Positions 14,401 through 27,600 of a stretch of 64,000 nt of DNA are shown here, in pieces. The stretch is from Micropterus salmoides (lineage: Eukaryota; Chordata; Actinopteri; Centrarchiformes; Centrarchidae): NCBI RefSeq assembly GCF_014851395.1, contig NW_024042261.1:37535942-37599941 (forward strand), written 5' to 3'. The stretch's first letter is position 1; each line of letters opens with the position of its first letter. The notes beneath the pieces were generated by a model. That model had not been told where the DNA came from. It saw nothing but the letters and a program-made list of their open reading frames with translations, and did not search any database. A program made the position numbers and the translations under genes.

Positions 14401-15825
14401 AGACCTGACAACAAAATTTCATTAATCTTCAGCTGATTTTATACCACACTATTGAACACACACATCATATTGTATTTTTATTTTTTTTTAACCTTTATTT
14501 TATCAGGAAGTCTCATTGAGATCAAAAATCTCTTTTACAAGAGAGACCTGACCAAGGTAGCAGCCATACATAAACACAACATATTAAAATGCTACATACA
14601 TTCACAAAAACAAACAAAAAAACAACCACATGTCTCCTTCACCACATTCTTTATGATGCTCTTAAATTTATCAATTGATATACACGTTTCTAGCTTAAGA
14701 TCTTTTTGCAAATTATTCCATGCCCAGGGTGCATAGTATGAAAATCCCCAGATCTGTCAAAACCCTGGGTACATTAAAAAGCTAACACTAGCAGAATTGA
14801 GACAGAGAAGAGTACAGGGGTAAGCTGGAAGTTTACCTAGCATGGCTTTATATATAAAAATATACCAGTGCTGTTTTCTGCGGGTGGTCAGCGATGTCCA
14901 ACCCACCAGATCAGAATGCAATGGTGAGTGAGGGACTTTGCATTTGTAATAAAGCGTAGAGATGTAAGATACACTGAATCAAGGAATGAAGGTAACTTTC
15001 CTTTTAGATTTCAAAAAAGCTTTTGCCTCTATCTAGCATAATATGGCCGTTCCAAAAAATAATTGAAAATGTAACAGTGCACTGAAAACAACGTGTAAAC
15101 AAATTACTTCCCAAAAAAAGAGATGTAAAATAAAGTAACCATGTATAGATAGATAGATTGAAGACTAATCCTAACCACGTGCAGGACGTAAGATGTGAAC
15201 CACGGTTTGGAAAAATGCTACACCCGACCATAATTACAATAATATTTTTATTAGATTTCAAAATGCATTTGTTAAATCAAATTAGTATTCTCTGAACACA
15301 GTTTTGAAGAGATGAGTTGTAAAAGTCTTTCGGCCTTTAACTTTGGCTATGAATCTGAAGATCATAAGTTTCCAGAATAAGGAGCAAATCGTGGGGGAGC
15401 GAGAAGGAGACAGAAAAGAGTAAAAGAAAAGGCCAGAGAGAAGAGAAAAGAGGGTGGGTGAAGGATGGAGAGAGAGCGAGTCGAAAGCTGGTCAGACCTG
15501 AGTGTTAACTGCCTGGTTTTCATCGCAGCACCTCCTCCTCCTCCCTGCTGTTTTTTTTATTTTTCATCTCAGTTTCCTCGCACACTCGGGTTTTCAGTTC
15601 AGCGTGCTGCGCCGGCAGAAAAGCGAAGAACCGAAGCATCGAGATAACGGATCGACATCCCCCCTGCCCTCTCTCGGTGTCTGTTGGACTCCCAGCAGAG
15701 TTAGGGGGAGGCATCAGGGAGGGGAGGAGGAGGAGGAGAAGAAAGGAAGTTGTATTTTTACAATATTCCCTCCCCCTTCTCAATTCTGCCCCAGGGCAAG
15801 AATAACCTGACCAGCTTTATTGTTC

Positions 15826-15864
<39 letters not shown>

Positions 15865-16052
15865 ACACACACACACACACACACACACTCTAAGGATTAT
15901 GGGTCCAGGGAGAGATCAACCTCTGTCAGCACCAGGAAATGAATCTATTGATTCTCCCTCCTTTAATATTCTCTTCTGCTCCTCTTTCTCTTTCTGTCCC
16001 ACACAGGAGAGTGTGTGTCTGCAAGAAAGGCTTTATAAAGCACAGTGTGAGA

Positions 16053-16108
<56 letters not shown>

Positions 16109-16521
16109 ATTTGAATTTGAGTGTGCACTGGCTTTCTAATTACCATCTTGCCTGACTCTCGAAGGAGAGATTAAAGAAGAGAGAGAGAGGTAGAATGGAA
16201 AAGTAGAAAGACGAATGGAGGTGAGATAGAGGGAGGTATAGATTGATGGAGTGCTCTGAATAAGAGATGTTTCTTTGACTCAGCTGATACAGAGATAGGT
16301 AGGTGGCAGTGAGGCTGGAAGGGAGAAAGGAAGGAGAGCAAGGGTCCAGGAAATGACAGCTGGTCATTTTCTGCTGAGACGGTGAGGCATCAGCTTTCCA
16401 CTCTTACTACACCACTCCTTTTTTTGTCTCCGACCCCAATTTTTCTATCACTCTATCAGTGCACAGATCTTTAGAAAGTTTTTCTTTCTCTTCCTTCTTT
16501 TCCCTCACTCTATCATAGCAC

Positions 16522-16579
<58 letters not shown>

Positions 16580-19500
16580 ACAAGCCGCTGCCCGGCATGT
16601 ACCACAGACAAATAGAAGAAGTGGCTGATATCAAGAAATCCTAGCAGTGGTTGGAAAAGGCTGGACTGAAGGACCTGAGACAGTACAGCACATAACAGCA
16701 GGGTGTAAGATGCAGGCAGGAAGTGCGTACATGGAACGCCATAACCAGGTAGCTGACATAGTGTACAGGAACATCTGCCATGAGGATGGGCTGGAAGTCC
16801 CAAGGTCAAAATGGAAGACACCTCCTAAGGTAGTAGAGAATGACCGAGCTAAGATCCTGTGGGACTTCAAGATCCAGACTGACAAACCGGTGATGGCCGA
16901 CCAACCAGACATTGTGTTGATCGACAAACAGCAGAAGAAGGCCGCGGTGATAGATGTGGCGACCACCCCGCAAGGGGTGAGAGGGGGATATTGTTTTTAT
17001 TCTCTCCCTGCTCTCCCTCCATCAGCCAAATGTCACTTTGTCCAGCTGGGTCTCCAGTCAGAAGACATTCAGTACAGAAGATGACAGCTGGGCTTTTAGG
17101 CTGAGATCAAATCAAAAGGTTTTAACTCCTGCTCACACTCAGAGCTCAGCTCTCAGTGTCACTTCTACAGACAGCAGGAGGTCAAATCGTCCTCCTCCTT
17201 GTTGCTGCATAAAAGTTGAAAAGTTAGTAAGAACTTCTGAAGAGAGTTCTCAAGTCAGCAAAAAGGACCCATCAATGCAAAAGACATCACCAGGGAACTG
17301 TTTTTAGTGGCTCTAAGAATGGCAATGTCACTTGTTCAAATTGAAGTCCAGCAACATAAACTCGATGGATTAACATAGATTTTGGTAGAGACATTCTAGT
17401 TCCCAGACTATGACTTCAGTGATCACCTGATTTTTTTTTTTATAGTGTGCGTGAACAGTCACCAGCACCTTGAAATGTCCACTTCAGAGAGTTTGATGGC
17501 CACAGGCAGGAATGACTTCCTGTGGTGCTGAGTCTTGCACTAAAATTACTCCAGTGTCTGATCATCATGGAGTGGGTGGGAGACACTGTCCAAGATGACA
17601 CATATTTGGACAGCATCCTCCTCTCTGACACCACCGACAGAGAGTCCAGCTCCACTCCCGCTCCATCACTGGCCGTGTGGATCATCCTCAACCTGTCGCC
17701 CCAGCATGCAACAGCAAACAGTGTAGCACGGCCACCGCAGACTCAGAACATCCTCAGCATTGTCCTGCAGATGTTGAAGGACCTCAGCCTCCTCAGAAAA
17801 TAGAGAATAGAGGGCTTGAGTGTTCCAACACTTTAGTTTTTGACAACTCTACAAGCCATGACTGAATTTGCCTCAGCTGTACTTTGAGATTAAATGTTGT
17901 GTTTATATTGCTAACGTCAGTAATGTAAGTAAACATGTGTAATAATAGTAATAATGTGTTACATTTTAAAAACCTAGGTTACAAATGATGACAAACCAAA
18001 CATCATAAGGACATACCAAAGAAAGAAGAGAAACAGACAATCATTTAGATTTGTTTCACATATGTGTATGTTTATATGTAACATATAGAAATCAAGGAGA
18101 AAGTAAATAATGAAATGAGAATTAACACCACAGTTTGCTGAATTACGATGAGGTAGCGCATTGTTGGAAACATGATGTCAACAAGGATGTTTTTGATGCT
18201 AAATGTCGGCATTTTATTTTTACCTTACTTTTTTTAAGACGCATTACATCTTTACTGTACTGACACTTTTTAGACTGAAGTTACAGCTCAACAAAACAAA
18301 ACAAACAAAAAGTCTGAGCCTGGCAAGCTGACAATAAGAAGAGGATAATCCCTTATGATTTACAACGTGACCTTTCCTCTGCCGCCACCATCGGTCCATC
18401 AATTGACCATCAAGTCAATTTTATTTATGTAGCCCAATATCAAAAATCACAGTTTGCCTTAAGGGGCTTTTACAGAACAAACACATTTATCTACAGTTTC
18501 TAGCGTCTGACTTCAGTCTTGATATAATTCTTTGTATCTGTATCTTTATATAAGTCATCCATTCACTCTCCCACACACAGTAGACCAGTGTCTATATCTG
18601 ACACCATTATCTCTTGACCTCCCTCACCTGCCTCAGTCTCTCATTCAGCAGACAGCAACAATGCTTTCCGAACACACCCACATCCCTGCATGTGTGTAAT
18701 AAGTCCCCACAGTAAACCCAACCCGAGGCCACGCTGACCCTTTCCCCACTAATGATGCCCACTCTCCTCTCTGCCAGCTGTCTCTCCTTTTTTCTGTCTT
18801 TCTCCCCTTGTCTCTTTGTCTGACTCACTTTCTCTTCATTATATGACTGTCAATCCATCTCTGCCTCCGTTTCCATTCAAATCTCAAGCAAGTCAGTCTT
18901 TTAAAATTGTGCTCAAATAAAATTAGACAGAAGGTTAGCTGCTTTCTTCTACTGTAGTTTGAGTGAACAAACTGACTTTGTGGGTGCCAAAAAATAGAAA
19001 CATTTCTAACGTTGAATATAAGCCTTTTGTTTACAGGTCTTTGTAGGCTTAGTCCCAGTGTAAAAAATTACAGTATATTAAATAATTTGATCAATTTTAT
19101 TCTTTATTTATGTGAACACATCCAGTCACAACTTTGATGCTGGGAGGAGATGCGTTTACCGTCATTACCTCCCACCCGCATCTTACCCTCCAAACGCACG
19201 TGAGCTGCAAATATGTAGTTTCGTTGTAACATAATCCTCTGTGGTTGCAACATCATTATTTGTTTGTATTTTTCATAGGATGAGAGGGCAGCAATGGGAA
19301 AAAGTGTTATAGTTGCTGATGATGTGAGTGGATTCTGAGCAATTGCTGGGCTGATAAGCATCACTGCTAAGTCCAAGTCGTTCCTCGAAAATATGGCCTC
19401 TCGTGTTTATCTGCAGTAAAATAAGTCTGACATCTACTACTTTTTTATGACCTCGGCTAAAAGTTCTTGCAGCAAACATAAGGCCAGACAAGCCTGTTTC

Positions 19501-22500
19501 CTTAGAGGACCCTGTCAACAGTCTTTATTGGGTCCATCAAGCTGAAAAAAGACAAAACATACAATACAAAATAAATTCAGAGCTTATGCAGGTAGCTGCG
19601 GTTTATAAGGCGGATATTTTGAAATACCGGCATCTGAAACTTCTGCTTTAGTCTTTACAATGGAGATGATTGGAATTTAATTTGTGCAACTCAGACCAGT
19701 GCAAGAATTCAACACCAGCTCTTCTTTCTACAGAGGCTTTTCATTTGTCTGCTTGGCTGAAAATTACAGGATTGTTTTTTAATTGTTTTATAAGCTTGTG
19801 TGCTAAGAAGGCCAAACATTTTAAATGCCAAATTTAGAGTGTTTTCATCCTGCACATCACTTTAAACACCGACTGTGCTCAAACCGCAGACCGGAAGGAC
19901 AGTTTTTACAGGTTTCGTTGTGTTGCTGACTATGAGACATTAGTTATCACTTTCTTTAGCTGCTCTTGCTTTCATTCATCTCTTTGATACCAAACACACA
20001 TTTTTGTGAATTGAGTTGTGAATGAGCCATGGCATTAAACATGTGTGGCTGTGCTTTTTATTTATCCGTCTCTTCATCTACTCAAGGATGCTTGTTCTTC
20101 TTCTGCTCATCTTCACCGTCCATCCTCTTGCAATCTCTCTTGTCTCTCTTCTGCTCTCTTTCTTTCATTGTTGATATTCAGAGGCTGAGAGGCGATGAAA
20201 GTGATGATATGCAGAGAAACTCTCACCCTGACCTTGTGTGTAGGGTGTGAAGGGATTTATCCATGTATATTTTATACCTTTAGTTTCCTGTGGAATCTCC
20301 TTAAAGTCACCTTTTCAGCAATGGAAACAAACTAAAAAGTAAGACTAAATTAAATAGAATTAAAGATAACTCTGTTGATGTTTTAGTTCTGATAGGGATA
20401 TTTGCAATTAATTGTTACGTTTGGTTTGTTCAAACTTGAGTTCCATGTTCCCTGAAAGCATATTTGGTCATTAAAATCTGGCGCTTGTGGTCCACATTTT
20501 TCCAGGTGTGAGATTTTCTCTCTGCCACCCTCAGCGTTGTGTTGTCAGATGGCTGACAGCCTGCCAGGTGCTTCCCTCAGGTTCCGTACTAATTGTATAG
20601 CGCTGACTCACTGCTGTCAATTACACACTCGGCTTGTTGGCCTGCTCTCACCCCCTGTAGGGTTTTGTATTGGTACACCTTTATTCAAAAAGCCGTCCTT
20701 GCCGTGCTCCCGTTATGCCTCTGTGGATATATCTGATGGAAAAGTACTGGACAGTTCACAGGATGTTGTTTCTGTCTATGTGGAGATTTAAAAAAAACAA
20801 CACTGTTGAATGTATTCTGTATCTTCTGCTATTAGGATGCACATAATGTCACGTAGTGAGTCTGTAATGATGGTTTTATTATACCCTAACCCTAACCCAG
20901 GCCTCTTTAAAAGGGAGATTGTCAATACTTCATCATTTGAAACTTGTCCTAAACTATGCAAAGACAAAATAGATGCTGTTATCAAATGCAAGAAATACTG
21001 GCTATGGAAGTTTTGTAATTACTTATGTTAATTAATGTTAGTTAACACCATACTAAAGAGAGTGTAACATTATACATATGTAGGCATTTGGGTGGATGAA
21101 GACCCTTACTATAGTCCATACTGACATGTTGTTATCTAAGCTGAAATTGAAATTGGGCTTTATATTTAGAGATAAATCTTGCTTGCCATTATTTACTAGA
21201 AAAAGAATTGTTGAAGCAGTTTTCCTCTCTGTAGTGGACTATGGTGGTGTTATTTATGGGCGGGTTGCCAGTTCCACTCTCAATATTTAGACGCATTACT
21301 GTATATCACTCAATTCTCACTCCCAATTTGTCACATATAGACACCTGGTCAAGGTCCTTTAGCATTGCTTTTTAACACCCTGGGTAAACCCTATAGCTTC
21401 ATATTTAGATGTTTTGGCTCTGCAGTCAAGTTAGCAACGCTTAGCAACAATAAATATGCAATGTCCGGTAAAGTTAGCAACAATAGAAATGCAATGTCAG
21501 GTTAGATTTTCAAAATAAAATGCTAGCGTTGTGAAACATCGCCATTTTCAAATGGCTCGTTGTTAAAGTTGTGAAACGTACCAATTTGCTTAGATTTAGG
21601 CACAAAATGTACTTGGTTAGAGTTAGGAAAAGATCTTGGTGGGATTAAAATAACTATGTTCGTCAGATAACATGTAAGTAAACTAACGCAAATAACGTAA
21701 AAAAAACTAATGTTGACTGTTTGTTTCACACAGGACACGAACACCGATCTTCTGGTTCAAAGTCCGGGTTCTGGCCCTCCATCCATCCCAACCACCTCCT
21801 TATTCGGTCTTTTCTGTTAAATATCATAAACCTGCCTTTACCGTCAAAAACTGACGCTACAGGGTTTCCCCCAATGTTGAACTATGACGCCATAGTGATC
21901 CCCAGTGAGTTACAAACTGACGCCGATTGACCTTGCGTTGATATGTGACAAGTTGGGGAGTGAAATCGGGTTGTTCACTCAGCCTTAAGATTCATCACTG
22001 GAGATACAGGACAAGATCTACTACACCTAATAACCTGCCCTGTCCCAGATGACCTGAGAGGTCTGGATGGTTCATAACGTAGCAGAAGATCAGAAATGTA
22101 TATTTGTCCTAAACCATTCTTTAAGCTCAGGGAAACATTGCAGACATAATGTTGGCAACATTCCCAAGTCACTCCCCTCGTTGACCCAACCATCCATCTA
22201 ACCTCCACCCTGAGAGGTTTTCCTGCACTAATAACAACATTGTGCAACTTTTGAGTCATAATTCACACAGCCTCCAGCTAAATGCAGGTCATTTAAGGCA
22301 ATTAAACAGAGAAGTGTTGCGGGGACACGGTAGTAATGACCTCACTTGATCAAATATACACCTTAAAGTTATTGATCCAATCCAGAGTGATGTCTTGCTC
22401 AACAGCTTTAACAGAATGTACAGTCCAGCCAATATAGGAAACAAACCTGCAACCTTTACTTAAAAGATAAAAAGATATATGCTGGCAGGGTGAGCTACAT

Positions 22501-24593
22501 TTCTCTCAACCGTTTCATTTAATAATGTAGCATAAAATGAAAGGAAGCTTATAGCCATCTCATACATAGAGAATGTGAGCATGGAGTGGTCGTTATGAAA
22601 TGTAATCTGAGTGATGGGTTGGATTTAGTGTCATGTCTCGTGTGAAATCCTGAGCGGCTCTGTTTTATACGGTCGTGGCCGCTGCATTATTCACAAAGCT
22701 GTCATGGACAGAAAGAGAGGCAACGCTTGAGGGTCCCGCTTCTCTCTAAATCCAAAATGGCAGTCATCGTATTTCATGTCATTATGAGCATTGCATTATT
22801 CAAAACTTAAAATGATACACACTGCCATATTTAAACTGCAGTTATCTTGGATCTTTTCAAATTTTCATTATGCACGATTCTGACTTGGGTATTATAGAAT
22901 AGAAAGCTTTAGTATAAAGAATAACCTTCACTGGCCTTCACTCAGCCTGCTTCCACTAAGATGATGGATTTACACAAGTCCTATATGGACCTATGTACTG
23001 TAAGATAACTGGAATGTATGATATGCATTTTCTATATTTAGATACAGTTCTTGAAACAAACAACAAACTATGTAACTCTAAATCAAATAATACTTTTTAC
23101 ATTTTGCAGCATTTTTACAACATTTTGCAGAGTCATTAATATCTTTTAGGTTTGGTTTGGGTGGTGCGGTGGTTAACGCTGTCGCCTCACTGCAAGAAGG
23201 TCGCGGGTTCAAACCTTTCTGTGTGGAGTTTGCATGTTCTCCCCGTGTCCCCGCGTGGGTTCTCTCAGGGTGCTCCGCCTTCCTCCCACCATCCAAAGAC
23301 ATGTGTGAATGGTTGTTTTTCTTTTTGTGGCCCTGCGATGGACTGGCGACCTGTCCAGGGTGTACCCCGCCTTTCGCCCAATGGCAGCTGGGATTGGCTC
23401 CAGCCCCCCCCGCGACCCTGTACGCAGGATAAGCGGTTGATGATGGATGGATTTGATTTAAAAAATGGCGGAGAACTAAAAATAGAGCTACAAAATATAC
23501 TGTGGGTCCCACAGTAGCGCTGATAAGATGGAGTCAACAACGTGAGTGCATACGGATGCTCCCAAGAATGACATACATTATTTTTACATACGGCTGTTGA
23601 ATTGTAAGCCTATTTACATATCCATGTTGTATTTAACATTGTTGTCCTGTTTATTGTGTAACTGATGTCCCGCAATTTAGCAATTTATTCTTGCAAGCAC
23701 TTTAATCATTTATTCCTTTATTCCCCAGTTGTTCACCCAGAACATTCAGTATTTTATGTGTTTTATAGTCTCGTATCGATGTCTTGCTGCAAAAACCAAT
23801 TGCCCTACAGGAACAAAAAAAAGTTAAAGTTAAGTTATACCTTCTTAAATCAATAACACGGACAGTATTGCAAGTAAGTGCCTTCCTCTGCCCTTTGAGC
23901 TTCACAGGGAGTTGAACCACCAACCAACCCTGACTGTGGTGCTGTATAAAGTTCTGTATCGAAGCCTCGGGCTGAAACATGACTTACCTCATGCAACAAC
24001 AAGGCTACAGGCAACACCTGTTTCTGTGTGTGTGTGTCCGTGCATTTGTGTGTGAAAGAGAGAGAGCCTTAGGCGTTCATTCAACCATTAGTCTGACGCA
24101 GAACGCTGCAGCACTTATAGACCAGACCTCGATAACAGACTGTTTGTATCTCTCTAGTACACACAAACACACACAGTCACATACTCACAATGTGGAAACA
24201 CTTTTCTTTAGACACTATCTCTCTATCTTTTTCTTTTTGCCCTTTCACCATGTTTCCCACTGTAACACATACAGAAATGCACACACACACACACCCGCCC
24301 GGCGGGTCAGGCTAGGCTTTATAATTCCATTCCTTGTCTCGTCACCTCCGCTCCACTGTTGATAAATAGGCAATGCCCTGCGCCGGCTGACACCTGAACA
24401 ATATATAGGACACACACAGAGGACATACACAGACCCACAGGTACACACAGACAAAGGACACAAGCATCTACAGGCACACACACACACACACATGCATCGA
24501 GAGAATACAGTTGTAAACACAGCTACCAACACAAAGACAAACATACACCCAAGCACACTTCTGTCTCTCTCTCTCTTTGTGTCTCTCAGATTT

Positions 24594-24644
<51 letters not shown>

Positions 24645-27600
24645 TTGTGTCTCTCGTTTCATTTCAGTTCAATTCAAATTAGCTTTATTGGCATGTATGT
24701 GTAACAACAATATTGCCAAAGCATCATACATACTACATAAGAAAAAACAACCCCATACATTTCATTAAACAAGTAATTAAAGCATAAAGTAATCAAAGCG
24801 TAAGTAATTGTGTAAATATATATATATATATTAAAAATAAAATGAATAAAACAGTGAGTGTGTGTGTGTCTGTGTGTGTTAAAAAAATATATATTAAAAA
24901 TTTAAATTAAATAAATAAATAAACGGTAAGCGTGTGTGTGTGTGTGTGTTAAACAAATTTAAATATATTAAAAATAAAATAAATAAATAAAATAGTAAGT
25001 GTCTGTGTTTGTGTGTGTTAAAAAATAAAAATATATTAAAAAAATTAAAATACAATAAATAAATGAAACAGTAACGTGTGAGTGTGTGTATATGTTCCAC
25101 TGGTTGTCCTCACTTCATGGCATGAGGAGACATATTTTGCAGCAATTATTTAACATTTGGGCATTTCTCCCAGTAAATAGAGGAGTTTCTGTCTGATATG
25201 TATTTGAATTCGGGGTATATTTGGGAAATGTTTGCAAAGTGTTTCAATGTGTTTTATATTTGGGGCATGAGGTTAGAAAGTGCAGCTCTGTCTCTACATG
25301 TCCTCTGTCACACTGAGAGCAGAGTCTCTCCTCTTGTGGTAGCCAGCTCTGTCTGTGTCGACCCTTTTCTATGACCAGGCTGTGTTCACTCAGTCTGTAA
25401 CATTTTTCTTAGTTTAGGACATTTTATTGTACTCAGGTAATTTGCCAGTGTGAATTCTCTTTTTTGGGTCAGATAACAGTGTAATTTACTTTGTGTTTTG
25501 GTCGTTTCTTTCCAGTATTCAATATATTTTTCTTTCTGCTTGCTGATAATTTGGCTTGGTCTGCTTTAGTTGGTGTTGCTGTCCTGAGGCTGTTGGGGAC
25601 TTAGGACCAGCTGGCTGAGGGGACTCTTCTCTGGTTTCAGCTTTTCTGTATTTTTAGTAAGAGGGGATATTGGACGAGCTCTGCTCTGCACAGGTTATTT
25701 GGTGTCTTTCTCTGCACCTGCAGGATGCTCTTACAGAACTCAGTATGGAAAGATTCTATGATTGTTTTGTCCCATTTGTCAAATTCATTATTAAGTTTTG
25801 GCCCCCAGCTTTCACTACCATATAGAATTATTGGTTCTAGTACAAATTGCAAACTTTTAAGCCAGATTTCAATTGGAATATATATTTTAATGTTTCTTTT
25901 TTGATTGCATAGAAAGCTCTCCTTGCTTTGTCCCTCAGATCTTTCACAGCCATGTTGAAGTTCCCTGTGTATGTAATGTTGAGGCCAAGGTAAGTGTAGT
26001 TTTTTGTGTGTTGTAATTTAGTGGTGTCTAAATAGAAATTGTGTGTAACCTTCTGTATTGTTTCTGGAAGATCATTATCTTAGTCTTTGCTGTGTTTGCT
26101 GTCAGGGCCCAGGTCTGACAGAATCTCTGAAGGAGGTTAAGGTGCCGCTGCAAACCTTCTTTAGTAGGTGAGAGCAACACTAAGTCATCTGCATACAGCA
26201 GACTTCTGATCTCTGTGTCGTTCAGGATGAGGCCAGGTGCCGTGGAACTCTCTAATTGTTTCGCTAATTTATTGATATATAGATTGAAGAGAACTGAACT
26301 GCGATTGCATCCCTGCCTCACTCCCCAGCCCTGGAGAAGAACGCTGTTTGTTTCCAATCTTCATAGCACATTCACTTTTTGTATACATGTTCTTAATCAA
26401 ATCAGATGTTTTTCCTCTCTCTCTCAAATTCAAATTCAAATTAGCTTTATTGGCATGAATGTAATAACAACATTGCCAAAGCATCATATATACACAACAT
26501 AAGAACAATCAGAGTAACATTACCTTTCATTAAGAGTGGTGTGTGTGACCTTACAATTTCTGTCCAATTGCCGGAAGTAGTCTCCCAAGTAATGATGCTG
26601 AGGTGGTGGATGGGCATGATGTATTTACCTAACTCTTACCTTATCCATGGTTTATTTGCCAGAACCAAAATATTTTCCCAACCCTAATCAATATGGTAGT
26701 TGCCATGAACAGACATCGGGTAAGGCAAGAATGATGTTCTTGTCTGGCAAGTGATTCGTCTCCACCAACTCGTGAGGAAAAACATCTTGCTCTTAATCTG
26801 CTTCCACTTTCTTCACCTGCTGTTTGGTGCTGATCCGGTAGTGGACAGTGGGTTTATCAGATCTTGTTTGATGAATACAGCTGCCGGCCGCTGCCTGTGG
26901 AAACAGCGAGACCGGACCAGACAGTAAATGTGGTGTTAGAAAAACCCCAAACAACTAGGAGTTAAAAGAGGCTGGAAAGCTCAGAAGATCATTCATTAGG
27001 ATTTGTCCCTGCAGGTAACGCCTTTCACATCACACATTATGATTCGAGATGAAATATTTATCAGTGGAACTTTAGTGTAAAAAGGTTAAAACCTAATGGT
27101 AGGCACATTACCACATAGTACGCTATGATAGAAGAAAGGCTGACCTGTCAGAACATCTTACTCTTCTTCTGTTAGTATTCCTGCATGTCTATTAGTTGTG
27201 AGTGGCTGCATGTGTGTGACAGAGTGAAGGAGTCGGTCCAGGCGTGTTTCAGAGGGTGGCCTAGTTCACAGCTCCCACGTTTCTCCGCTCAATTATCATT
27301 CCATCGATAACATCGCCTCCTCTCTCTCTCTGCAGCCCAGAATACTCTCTCTCTTTGTTCTTTTTTTCCTTCAGTTATTTTTACAAGCTGTTCTCTCGTC
27401 TCTCCTCCATCACTGTCTGTGTTCAAAATAATTTAGGGAAATCAGAACAGGCTCATCTAAATGCCGGCACAGCTAAAATCAACCCGGTCTCACTCCCAAG
27501 TCGTCACATATGGACGCTTGGTCAAGAGCCATAATGGTCAGTTTGTGACGCACTAGGGATCCCTTTGACGTCATAGTTCGACGTATTGAGGGAAGCCCTG

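Noticed and set aside
15380..15830. Possible promoter or first exon
   Set aside because: Purine- and pyrimidine-rich DNA leading into microsatellites; no CpG island, no TATA-Inr arrangement and no supported coding start.
20883..20899. Possible telomere fusion site
   Set aside because: Only two and a half CCCTAA units, consistent with chance.
23152..23517. Overlapping open frames of 90-144 residues on both strands
   Set aside because: All fall in a SINE-like repeat that is GC-rich and stop-poor.
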